Source of the DNA: Deltaproteobacteria bacterium
GTDB lineage: Bacteria > Myxococcota_A > Bradymonadia > REDH01
Reading direction: 5' to 3'
DNA length: 40,552 nucleotides
NCBI GenBank assembly: GCA_013205435.1
Contig: JABMMX010000056.1
Coordinates: 1 to 40,552 of the forward strand
Made by a program: the position numbers and the translations under genes
The notes under the pieces: model-generated
Seen by the model: the letters and a program-made list of their open reading frames with translations, nothing else
Databases searched by the model: none
What the model was told of the DNA's origin: nothing
Shown: positions 33,944 through 40,552 of the stretch, piece by piece
How positions within the stretch are numbered: the first letter of the stretch is position 1
Layout: every line of letters starts with the position of its first letter

Positions 33944-35365
33944 ATGCATGTCGAATGTCCCAAGTGCGGAAGTCTGTGTCGCGTTGCAGACGAGGCTCTC
34001 CCGGAGGCTGGCGCCAATCTCCGGTGCGGCTCCTGCACGAATGTCTTCTTCGTTGCAGCCGACGCCGCTGGTTCCGTTCGCGTCGTCCAGGCCTCCGCCA
34101 GCGGCAACTATCCTGCAGCGGCAAGCGCCGAAGCCACCATCACGGGCAGCCTGCCCGCGACCACCTCCTCGCCGGCCATGACCGGCACAGCGCGAGCGAT
34201 GACCGGCGTCTACGCCGCCATCTCCGGCCTCGGAAACGAGGCCTCGACCGATGCCGCTCAGCCCGCCCTTAGCTCCGGCTCCGGGCCGCGTGTCGCGATC
34301 GACCCGCGCCTCACCGGCTCCACGGCAACGCTTCAGCCGCCCAGCGAATCCGACGTGGTTCCACCGCAGGGCGCTTGGCAGATTCGCGGCACAGACAGCA
34401 TGGTCTTCAACTTCATCGATGCTGGCGATGTGCAGATCTGGCTCAGCCGCCGCGACTCCCACGAGGGGCTCAGCGCATCGAACGATGGCGGCAAGGTCTG
34501 GAGCAACGTCGCCGACCTTCCCTACTTCGCCAAGGTCCTGGCCGCCGGCAAGCTCGGTGGCCGCCGCACAGGTGTAACGAGCGCCATCCCCCGCGCCACC
34601 GGCTCCTTCCAGAGCGTAGGCCCGCGCAGCGGCTCCGCGCCCGCGCTGTCCGGCAACGCACCGGCCGTTACAGGCGCGCAGCCTGCCGTCACCGGCAGCC
34701 AGCCCAAAGTCAGCAGCAGCGTCCTGCCCGTCACCAGTCTCGGCAACACGGGCGCGCATCCCGCCGTGACGGGCAGCAACCCACGCGTCACGGGCGCGCA
34801 GCCCGCCGTCACCGGCAGCAACCCACGCGTCACGGGGAGCAACCCGGCCATCACGGGCTCCATGCCCGCGATCCCTGTCGACAAGAAGGCCGCGGCAGCC
34901 CGTCAACAGGCCATCTTCGGGCTCATCGCCCGCCTTGTCGTTCTCATCGTCGTGGTCGGCGCGGGCTACTACGCCTACGACGCAATGTATGCCGAAGAGG
35001 TCCTCGAAATCCCCAATACCCCGGCCGGCGACAAACTCCGCTGGACCATGGCCGTCTTCAACCAGAAGCGCGGCGAAGTGACCGAGGACGAGATTCTGAA
35101 GAACTTCTCGCCCGAGGTCACAAGCAAGGTCACGCCTGCTGCATTGGTCGAGAACTTCATCTTCCTTGGTCGACAGAACGGATTCTACGAACTCATCTCG
35201 ATCGAAGAGGGTGCCACAGACCACAGCCTCATCGCTGTCATGCGGACCACCAACCTCAGCCTCGTCGAGCTCCGCATCACCACAGAGAACAAGCCCCCCT
35301 TCAGCTTCAAGTCGCTGGCCTTCGAAGAGACCAAGCGGCGTCCGAAGGGCTCGGGCTTCAACTAG
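33944..35365 (+). CDS. MJ0042 zinc-finger / GYF-like / transmembrane fusion protein
   Basis: This 473-residue protein has an N-terminal zinc ribbon (CPKC at 5-8 and CGSC at 28-31). Next are a Thr/Ser/Ala-rich linker, a small domain at about 144-200 (GAWQIRGTDSMVFNFIDAGD... WSNVADLPYFAKVL) that recalls GYF_2-like domains of deltaproteobacterial regulators, and a repeat region at 238-310 built from (A/S)(Q/N)P(A/R)VTG. One membrane helix follows (about 325-346). The last ~115 residues (PNTPAGDKLRWTMAVFN to SFKSLAFEE) resemble the N-terminal domain of Orf12-type serine hydrolases without any hydrolase part. Topology should put the zinc finger in the cytoplasm and the C-terminal domain in the periplasm. 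Function is unknown. GGAGAAAAG precedes the ATG. Confidence 0.82.
   Translation: MHVECPKCGSLCRVADEALPEAGANLRCGSCTNVFFVAADAAGSVRVVQASASGNYPAAASAEATITGSLPATTSSPAMTGTARAMTGVYAAISGLGNEASTDAAQPALSSGSGPRVAIDPRLTGSTATLQPPSESDVVPPQGAWQIRGTDSMVFNFIDAGDVQIWLSRRDSHEGLSASNDGGKVWSNVADLPYFAKVLAAGKLGGRRTGVTSAIPRATGSFQSVGPRSGSAPALSGNAPAVTGAQPAVTGSQPKVSSSVLPVTSLGNTGAHPAVTGSNPRVTGAQPAVTGSNPRVTGSNPAITGSMPAIPVDKKAAAARQQAIFGLIARLVVLIVVVGAGYYAYDAMYAEEVLEIPNTPAGDKLRWTMAVFNQKRGEVTEDEILKNFSPEVTSKVTPAALVENFIFLGRQNGFYELISIEEGATDHSLIAVMRTTNLSLVELRITTENKPPFSFKSLAFEETKRRPKGSGFN
34655..34873 (+). repeat. Degenerate 24-bp tandem repeats coding xxPxVTGS units
   Basis: About nine copies of an 8-residue unit, such as GAQPAVTG, GSNPRVTG and GSNPAITG, lie in a row. 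Two copies of GSNPRVTG have identical codons, so part of the array expanded recently. Similar TG turns also occur earlier in the protein (ITGSLPA, MTGTARAMTG). Confidence 0.8.
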
Positions 35366-36525
35366 CGCTTCGACAGCGTCGTCTCGATATCGAACAGGCC
35401 TGCGTTGAGGTAGGCGACGCCCCGCGCCTCCTCCGAAAGCACCGACGCAAAGAAGGCAGTCACCAGCGCGGCCGTCGTCCGCCGCGCGGCTCCATTCTCC
35501 ACATAGGTGAAGGGTGCACGCCCAGTCATCCGGCGGCCATCACCGCACCCCGCCGCAAACTCTGCAGTCAGACCGCACAGGTCAGACGGGCTCCAGTGGC
35601 CCGCATCGGCCAGCTCCACAAGCCAGCTCGGCGAGGCTGCCGCAGCGTGGTTGTTGCGAATGAACCGGTTGCTGAGCTCGGTGATGCTGTTGTCTTCCCG
35701 CGCCAGCAGAAAGAGGGTCGGGAGCGACAGCGCCGCCATCGTCGGCCCGGGCAGCAGCGGGCTCTCCATGGGTGCCGCCAGCGCCACGACAGCCTTCACA
35801 CCCGGCAGGCGCTCGCCCGTCCATGCCGCCGTCGCCGCCCCGAAACTATGGCCCATCACACCCATCCGAGCCGCATCGAACCGCAGCCCAGACGCAGCGA
35901 ACGGACCGGCCTCGTCGAAGGCGGCTGCAGCAGTGAAGAGCATGTCCTCCACCCGCGTGTCGAGGAAGGCCGCATTGATGGGAGCTGGGGTGCCCGACCG
36001 GTGCGCAAAGAGGGTGTTACCCGCATGGTCGGGGGCCACCACCGCGAAGCCATAGGAGGCGAGCTGTTCGGCCACCGTGAAGAGCTCGAAACGGGTGCAA
36101 CCGTGGCAGTGCGAGAAGAAGATGACGGGGAGCGGGCTGCTCCCGGCGGGCGCGGCATCGCGGATGGCCTGCGTCGATCCGGTCGCGCAGCCTTCTGGTG
36201 ATGCCGGATAGAGCTGTTCGAGCAGCGTGCGCTCCTCAGCGTTCGTGGCGAAGTCGAGAACGGCGGAGGCCGAACCCTCTGCGACCGTCGGATACCAGAC
36301 CTCGGCTGTCCAGGAGCGCGAGCGGGTGGCGTCGCTCAGCGGAAGGCTGCGCACCCCCACGCGAAAGGGGCCTGGGGCCGCAAAGTCAAAGGCAACAATG
36401 CCAGAGCCGTCGCTGCTGCCGGAGCCGCCGCCGCTGCCGGAGCCGTTGCTGTTCGCAGCATCTGCGCATCCGCACACACCAAGAAACAGAGAGAACATGA
36501 GAGAGAGATGGCCCCACTTTTTCAT
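35362..36525 (-). CDS. Lipoprotein alpha/beta hydrolase (PAF-acetylhydrolase/chlorophyllase-like)
   Basis: This 387-residue protein has signal peptide MKKWGHLSLMFSLFLGVCGC with lipobox and Cys20, then a Gly/Ser/Asn linker, then an alpha/beta-hydrolase domain. The oxyanion region is VIFFSHCHGCTRFE, the nucleophile elbow is GHSFGA, the acid is probably Asp in FLLAREDNSI, and the His is in ADAGHWSPSD. The N-terminal strand PFRVGVRSLPL... AEVWYPT is typical of PAF-acetylhydrolase-like and dienelactone-hydrolase-like esterases. It is probably periplasmic or surface-exposed. GGGAG lies 5 nt before the ATG. The stop shares the CTAG palindrome with the convergent zinc-finger gene. Ester substrate unknown. 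Confidence 0.88.
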   Translation of the reverse strand: MKKWGHLSLMFSLFLGVCGCADAANSNGSGSGGGSGSSDGSGIVAFDFAAPGPFRVGVRSLPLSDATRSRSWTAEVWYPTVAEGSASAVLDFATNAEERTLLEQLYPASPEGCATGSTQAIRDAAPAGSSPLPVIFFSHCHGCTRFELFTVAEQLASYGFAVVAPDHAGNTLFAHRSGTPAPINAAFLDTRVEDMLFTAAAAFDEAGPFAASGLRFDAARMGVMGHSFGAATAAWTGERLPGVKAVVALAAPMESPLLPGPTMAALSLPTLFLLAREDNSITELSNRFIRNNHAAAASPSWLVELADAGHWSPSDLCGLTAEFAAGCGDGRRMTGRAPFTYVENGAARRTTAALVTAFFASVLSEEARGVAYLNAGLFDIETTLSKR

Positions 36526-36578
36526 TCTGACTCCCGCGGCCGTTCGACAAAAATCGGAACCGAATCCTCGTTACATGC

Positions 36579-36600
36579 CGCCAATCCGTTTGGGTTGGCG
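36579..36600. repeat. Inverted repeat upstream of the FHA-GGDEF gene
   Basis: CGCCAA (36579-36584) and TTGGCG (36595-36600) are perfect complements with a 10-nt spacer, between the divergent hydrolase and diguanylate cyclase genes. The size fits a dimeric repressor site or a leader hairpin. No decision is possible. Confidence 0.3.
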
Positions 36601-36644
36601 ACACGCTTGTGGTAGACGCAAGAGAGCCAAGCCGCGAGGTGATT

Positions 36645-37565
36645 GTGTCGACCGAGAACGCCAAACAGACCCGACAGATCACGCTTGTCCGCTCCATCAC
36701 GCTGCCCGGGCAGGAGCAGAAGTTTGATGCCTGCCTGCTCGGTCTTTCGGGCCGTGACATGGGCCGCCGCTTCCTGCTCGCCCAGCGAAAAATCACCATC
36801 GGACGGTCCGAGCAGGCCGACGTCACCATCGATGACGACGACGCGTCGAGGCTCCACTGCGAGATCATCGCGCATCCCGCAGGCGTGATGCTCCAAGATC
36901 TCCAGAGCACCAACGGAACCAAGGTCAACGGCCAGCGGGTCGCGCAGCAGCTGCTTGTCGACGGCGACCAGATCCAGATTGGCGGTTCGGTCTTCCGCTT
37001 CACGCGCGCGAACCACGTCGAGGCCCACTACTTCGACGAGATGTTCCGCCTCACGAACACCGACCCGCTCACGGGCGTCTATAACAAGCGCTACTTCCTG
37101 AGCATGCTCGAACGCGAGCTCGCCCGCGCGGAGCGATACAGGCGTGAATCCGCGGTCCTCATGCTCGACCTCGACTTCTTCAAGAAGGTCAACGACACCT
37201 TCGGCCATGTCGCAGGCGATGCCGTGCTCGTGGAGGCGGCGAAGCGGATCGGGGCTGAGCTAACAAGCGAAGACCTGTTGGCCCGGTTCGGCGGTGAAGA
37301 GTTTGTGGTGCTGCTCGACCAGACCACGCTTGCCGAAGCGGCGCTGGTGGCAGAACGCATCCGCGCCAGCATTGCCGCCTCGCCCATGCTCCACGCGGGC
37401 GCGACGATCCCCGTTACCACCTCCATCGGTGTGAGCGGCCTGCAGGAGGTCGCAGGCGGAGACGACGCTGCCTCACGCACGCAGCGGGTCGAGGCGCTCC
37501 TCACCCTTGCCGACACCAAACTCTACGAGGCCAAAAATGCAGGTCGAAATCGCGTCGTTGTCTAG
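36645..37565 (+). CDS. FHA-domain diguanylate cyclase
   Basis: This 306-residue cytoplasmic protein should make cyclic di-GMP and be controlled by binding a phosphothreonine partner. The FHA domain (about 45-120) has ITIGRSEQADVTI, ASRLHCEI and QSTNGTKVNG, which keep the Arg, Ser and Asn that contact phosphothreonine. The GGDEF domain (about 138-306) has DPLTGVYNKRYF, DLDFFKKVND and an intact active site RFGGEEF (216-220). The product-inhibition site RxxD is changed to TSED (207-210), so feedback may be absent. I chose the GTG at 36645 since GCGAGG lies 5-6 nt upstream. The 3' end overlaps the next gene by 29 bp. Confidence 0.94.
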   Translation: MSTENAKQTRQITLVRSITLPGQEQKFDACLLGLSGRDMGRRFLLAQRKITIGRSEQADVTIDDDDASRLHCEIIAHPAGVMLQDLQSTNGTKVNGQRVAQQLLVDGDQIQIGGSVFRFTRANHVEAHYFDEMFRLTNTDPLTGVYNKRYFLSMLERELARAERYRRESAVLMLDLDFFKKVNDTFGHVAGDAVLVEAAKRIGAELTSEDLLARFGGEEFVVLLDQTTLAEAALVAERIRASIAASPMLHAGATIPVTTSIGVSGLQEVAGGDDAASRTQRVEALLTLADTKLYEAKNAGRNRVVV

Positions 37566-38559
37566 CCTCCGGCTGCTCCCCTCGCTCCTCCTTCTTCTCG
37601 CTGCTTGCGGTGCCGAGGAGACGGCCTCTAACGAGGCCAATGCGGTCAACGACAGCGGCAGCGACGGCTCCGCTGACGGCAGCGGCACTCCCGAGTGCAT
37701 CACCTTCGCAGGCTCCGGCGAGACGCCCGTCTGCGGCGAACCTGCGACCACCGCGCCGCCCGCGACCGGCCCGGCCCGCGACCCCTCCTGCGGTGCCTCC
37801 TCCAAGTGGGTGACCAGCATCTCGGGCACCATCCTCGACGACGCCGGCGCCCCCGTGCCCTGTGCCAAGGCGCAGGTCTGTGTGCGCGGCGGAAAGCCAG
37901 CCCGCCTCACCTGTCTCCGCCCCGTTGCGACGGCCCAGGACGGCACCTTCACCATTCCGGTCGGAACCGAGGTGCAGTGCATGAGCGAGGCGACGCTCCG
38001 TCTCTTTGCTCCCGCTCGTCCGCTCGCCACCATCTACTGCGGCGTAGACATCGCAGCGGAGGGCGATCTCACCCTCGCCGATACCGGTCGCCTCTTCCGC
38101 CTCCGTGCCCCCGAGAACAGCCCCGACTTCTGCGACAACGCTCTTGCCCAGTCGGTCTCCCTCGATGGCGGGCTTACCGTCGAGGTGCTCCCATCATTGC
38201 TCTCCGATCCCGCCCGCGACCTCCCGCAGCTCTCGGCAACCAAGATCGACCCGACCGCCGAAGGGCTCTGCTTCCTCGGCGCCGACGCGCCTGCCATGCT
38301 CTACGCCTTCGGCCCCGAGACCGACGTTGCGGGCGACGGCTTCGGCTTCTCGCTTCCAAACGACCTAGGCCTTGCCGCCGGCGCGACCGCCAACCTCTAC
38401 ATCCTCGGCGGCCTCTCCACGACCGTGGGTACCGAGAGCGTCAAGGAGGGCGAGTGGCACCTCTACGGCCAGGGCACGGTCTCTGCAGACGGTAACCGTA
38501 TCGTCGCCGACGGTGTGAACGGCCTGCCCTACCTCTCCTGGCTGGGCGTCGCGCCCTAG
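37537..38559 (+). CDS. Lipoprotein with carboxypeptidase regulatory-like domain
   Basis: This 340-residue protein has a type II signal peptide (LLPSLLLLLAACGAEE, lipobox LAAC) and a Ser/Gly/Asp linker. A beta-sandwich of the CarboxypepD_reg type (SISGTILDDAGAPVPCAKAQVCVRGG... ATAQDGTFTIPVG) follows, then a beta-rich C-terminal half with scattered Cys pairs. The ATG at 37537 lies inside the diguanylate cyclase gene and has CGAGG 6 nt upstream. The overlap suggests coexpression with c-di-GMP synthesis. Domain assignment comes from the G-x-DxxG-x-P pattern, and the role is unknown. No good terminator T-run follows on this strand. Confidence 0.83.
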   Translation: MQVEIASLSSLRLLPSLLLLLAACGAEETASNEANAVNDSGSDGSADGSGTPECITFAGSGETPVCGEPATTAPPATGPARDPSCGASSKWVTSISGTILDDAGAPVPCAKAQVCVRGGKPARLTCLRPVATAQDGTFTIPVGTEVQCMSEATLRLFAPARPLATIYCGVDIAAEGDLTLADTGRLFRLRAPENSPDFCDNALAQSVSLDGGLTVEVLPSLLSDPARDLPQLSATKIDPTAEGLCFLGADAPAMLYAFGPETDVAGDGFGFSLPNDLGLAAGATANLYILGGLSTTVGTESVKEGEWHLYGQGTVSADGNRIVADGVNGLPYLSWLGVAP

Positions 38560-38600
38560 CGGGATTCGTCGCGCAGCAGACCAGGCTACTGGAGGGCGCC

Positions 38601-38640
38601 AAAACGGCAGGCGGCCCGGGACGCGAGGTCGAGGGCCGCC
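38601..38640 (-). terminator. Candidate terminator after the thioredoxin-like lipoprotein gene
   Basis: Read on the minus strand, an 8-bp perfect stem (GGCGGCCC/GGGCCGCC, 38640-38633 and 38617-38610) with a 15-nt loop is followed by TGCCGTTTT. A second small hairpin (GCGCC/GGCGC, about 38650-38662) lies between it and the stop. The T-run is short, so this is moderate evidence. It may work in both directions. Confidence 0.5.
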
Positions 38641-38670
38641 GAGAACGAGGCGCCTTGCGGCGCTCAGGCC

Positions 38671-39852
38671 CTATTCGATGGTGAACTCGTAGGAGGCGCT
38701 GGCGCTGCTGTAACCGTAGACAGCGACGTAGGCGGGGCCAGTGTAGCTGAGCGACTCGGTGCCGGTCGTCTCCTGGCTGACAAGGTCGTTGCCGGCATCA
38801 TCCTTGACGGGACGGTTGTTGGGCACGTCGAGCACGAACATGTCGATGTCACCCGCCGACTGCTCGTAGGTGAGGGTCATCGTCCAGGGGCCAGCCTCGG
38901 TGATCGAGTAGATGTCGGGCGCTGCCGAGCAGATGCCGCCGGTGAAGGAGCCAATACCAACGGGCGTTGCGGTGGTCGCATCGTCGTTGGGCTCGGTGAG
39001 CTCCTCGTCGCCGGGGCCACAGTTGCTGGTGAAGGGAACGGTCGGCGGGCCCCACGAGCCGGCCTCGGGGTCGCGAGCGATCTCAACGAAGTTCAGGTAG
39101 CTGCCGCCCGCGTTCTCAGGGTTGGCGATGACCTGCATGTCGCGGACGCGAATCACGTAGGCGCTCGGGAAGGCGTTCACCTCGCCGAGGGTGTGGAAGT
39201 AGTTGGCGTGGTTGGCGGCGCCGTCGCCGACGGCCCACATGTTGTCCGGGGCGACACCGTTGAGAGTGGCATGCTGGGTTACAAAGCGCTTGGCCTCAGC
39301 ATTGCTGGCCGGCGCGCCCGAGGTGTCTTCAAAGTTCACGACGACGAAGAGACCGCCCTCGGCCTTGAACTCCTCTGCTACGCGAGAGGCGAAGGCGATC
39401 TCGGCGGGGCAGTACTGGCACCACGAGGCAACCACGATGATCGCGAGCGTGTCGATTGGCGCCTCGGTCGACATCGGGTCGGCGCAGGTCTGGTTCTCGA
39501 AGAGCTTGTAGAAGTCGACATCGCCGGCCGCCTGGGTGCCGACGTTGGTCGCGCCGCGCCAGAAGAGGTCCTTCACGGTGTCGCCAAGCTGAAGACCTTC
39601 AGCTGCGCCGAGGTTGGGGTAGACGGGACGGCAGGCGCCGGTGCCCGTATCGGTTGTGCCGCTGTCGGTCTCGGTCGTGCCGGTGTCGGTCGTGCCAGTG
39701 TCTTCGGTCGTGGCGCCCGAGCCGCTGGTGCCGGTGTCGGCTGTGCCGCCGCCGCCGCCCGATCCGCCGCGGTTCGTCGCCGCATCATCGCTGCTGCAGC
39801 CGGCAGCCGAAATCATCACAAGCAGGCTCAACGTCAGACTCTTACGGACCAT
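38671..39852 (-). CDS. Thioredoxin-like lipoprotein with C-terminal PPC-type domain
   Basis: This 393-residue protein has signal peptide MVRKSLTLSLLVMISAAGC with lipobox and Cys19. A 55-residue linker of Gly runs and DTGTT repeats follows. The thioredoxin fold has the redox pair in VASWCQYCPAEI and strands FVVVNFED and AFPSAYVIR. The C-terminal ~90 residues (TEPNDDATTATPV... DIYSITEAGPWTMTLTYEQ... DIDMFVLD) look like a PPC beta-sandwich. It probably acts on disulfides, or binds a partner, in the periplasm or at the surface. GGGAG lies 8 nt before the ATG at 39852; the frame runs on to 39918 without support. It is divergent from another thioredoxin-like lipoprotein gene. Confidence 0.87.
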   Translation of the reverse strand: MVRKSLTLSLLVMISAAGCSSDDAATNRGGSGGGGGTADTGTSGSGATTEDTGTTDTGTTETDSGTTDTGTGACRPVYPNLGAAEGLQLGDTVKDLFWRGATNVGTQAAGDVDFYKLFENQTCADPMSTEAPIDTLAIIVVASWCQYCPAEIAFASRVAEEFKAEGGLFVVVNFEDTSGAPASNAEAKRFVTQHATLNGVAPDNMWAVGDGAANHANYFHTLGEVNAFPSAYVIRVRDMQVIANPENAGGSYLNFVEIARDPEAGSWGPPTVPFTSNCGPGDEELTEPNDDATTATPVGIGSFTGGICSAAPDIYSITEAGPWTMTLTYEQSAGDIDMFVLDVPNNRPVKDDAGNDLVSQETTGTESLSYTGPAYVAVYGYSSASASYEFTIE

Positions 39853-39904
39853 GTGCAGACTCCCGAAAAATTGCGCTCTGGCACCACAATAGGGCCGTGC
39901 GGAA

Positions 39905-39934
39905 TTGACCAAAGGCACCCTGCCACACTAGAAA
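39905..39934 (+). promoter_or_regulatory. Possible promoter of the right-edge lipoprotein gene
   Basis: TTGACC (39905-39910) is followed after 18 bp by TAGAAA (39929-39934), four of six matches to a -10 box. The 122-bp divergent gap must also hold the promoter for the minus-strand gene; TATTGT on that strand near 39890 is a weak candidate. Confidence 0.4.
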
Positions 39935-39974
39935 AGTTGTCGCAAGCGCACGCCGCACTTTTTGGTGATTCCTC

Positions 39975-40552
39975 ATGAACTTTGCCGCATTCCGACTCGC
40001 CCTCCCCGCTGCCCTGCTGCTTTCGACGCTGACCGGCTGCGAAGATGCTGGCGCCTGCGGCGAAGTCACCGCCGTTCCGCGGCCGACCTACCCTGCTGCG
40101 CCCTACGGCACAGCCGCCGGCACGACCCTCGCGAACCTCTCCTTTGCCGACCCGGACGGCACCTCCACCGTAGACCTGCAGAGCCTCCGCGCCGCGGGCG
40201 ACAAGCGGCTCCTTCTCGTCATCACCTCTGCTGGCTGGTGCTCGGCCTGCATCGAGGAGCAGCCCGAACTTAACCGGCTCTACGACACCTACAAAGGTTG
40301 TGGTCTCGAGGTGCTGCTCTCGGTCTTCGAAGATAACCAGACCAACCCGGCCACGCCTGCCGTCGCTGCCCAGTGGAAGAGAAGCTACAGCAACACCTTC
40401 CCCGTCGTCGCTGACGCACCCTTTGTGCTCAAAGACTACTACGACGAAAGCTACACGCCGATGGTCATGTTCGTCGACCTCGAGACCATGGAAATCCTCA
40501 GTATCTCCACCGGCCAGGTGGACCAATCGACGGAAGGGTTCATCCAACAGCA
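39975..40552 (+). CDS. Thioredoxin-like lipoprotein, N-terminal part (cut by window end)
   Basis: The ATG at 39975 opens a frame that stays open to the window end (192 codons). The signal peptide MNFAAFRLALPAALLLSTLTGC has lipobox LTGC with Cys22. The mature part begins with a Cys and a Pro-rich stretch, then an AhpC/TlpA-like thioredoxin fold: TLANLSFADPDG, LLLVITSAGWCSACIEEQPEL with the CxxC redox pair, VLLSVFEDN, and a TPMVMFVDLETM cis-Pro loop. It resembles the divergent neighbour in fold but has no long linker. No good ribosome site is seen. The C-terminal end is outside the window. Confidence 0.88.
   Translation, partial: MNFAAFRLALPAALLLSTLTGCEDAGACGEVTAVPRPTYPAAPYGTAAGTTLANLSFADPDGTSTVDLQSLRAAGDKRLLLVITSAGWCSACIEEQPELNRLYDTYKGCGLEVLLSVFEDNQTNPATPAVAAQWKRSYSNTFPVVADAPFVLKDYYDESYTPMVMFVDLETMEILSISTGQVDQSTEGFIQQ

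Noticed and set aside
34655-34873. CRISPR-like array suspected from the regular repeats
   Set aside because: The units are in-frame 24-bp coding repeats without spacers, inside an intact gene.
1-40552. Search for insertion sequences, integrases, phage genes, toxin-antitoxin or restriction genes
   Set aside because: No transposase, recombinase, terminal inverted repeat, defence nuclease or toxin-antitoxin pair could be recognised in any frame.

Overview
This is a GC-rich, gene-dense bacterial chromosome segment with 34 protein genes (two cut by the window edges) and one tRNA. It has no transposon, phage, CRISPR array or rRNA. No stretch over 300 bases lacks a gene; the longest protein-free stretch, 33639-33943, holds the tRNA and two promoters. 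Outer-membrane assembly proteins (Omp85/TamB) and many type II signal peptides show a Gram-negative cell. The abundant lipoproteins with Gly/Ser/Asp/Thr linkers, a zinc-finger MJ0042 protein and FHA-GGDEF signalling suggest Myxococcota or a related deltaproteobacterial lineage such as Bradymonadia. That placement is inference from style, not from a marker-gene comparison.

Left part (1-12256): the tail of a glycerophosphodiester phosphodiesterase, a DUF6918-like protein, and a lipoprotein that overlaps head-to-head with a low-molecular-weight protein tyrosine phosphatase. A long minus-strand operon follows: nadA, cysteine desulfurase, metallo-beta-lactamase-fold hydrolase, lipid-anchored Omp85 (TamA/TamL-like), tamB. 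It joins Fe-S-dependent NAD synthesis to envelope assembly through stop/start overlaps.

Middle (12391-26662): RNase D-like exonuclease, a tiny Ala/Pro-rich lipoprotein with its own terminator, mtnB divergent from an aminotransferase, an MDR oxidoreductase divergent from an acyl-CoA dehydrogenase, and a large membrane protein with Asn-Pro-Phe repeats and a possible beta-helix. Next come a three-gene minus-strand cluster of unknown function with a tail-anchored repeat protein, the GTPase typA, and an outer-membrane beta-barrel candidate.

Right part (26795-40552): a Cys-rich lipoprotein with Asp-Thr repeats. Then a tightly packed plus-strand run: def, fmt, a truncated GHMP-kinase-like gene, rsmB, rpe, fumarylacetoacetate hydrolase family, maiA. 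It combines formyl-Met handling, rRNA modification, pentose phosphate metabolism and the end of tyrosine/homogentisate breakdown. After tRNA-Pro(CGG) come an MJ0042 zinc-finger membrane fusion protein, a lipoprotein alpha/beta hydrolase, an FHA-GGDEF diguanylate cyclase overlapping a lipoprotein gene, and two divergent thioredoxin-fold lipoproteins.

Recurrent layout features are four TTGA stop/start overlaps with TTG starts, one or two ATGA overlaps, and two convergent gene pairs that share a palindromic CTAG as both stop codons. No complete defence or mobile system is visible. The most unusual material is in the poorly characterised membrane/scaffold proteins (18417-23603, 33944-35365), the truncated kinase (29239-29940) and the lipidated Omp85.
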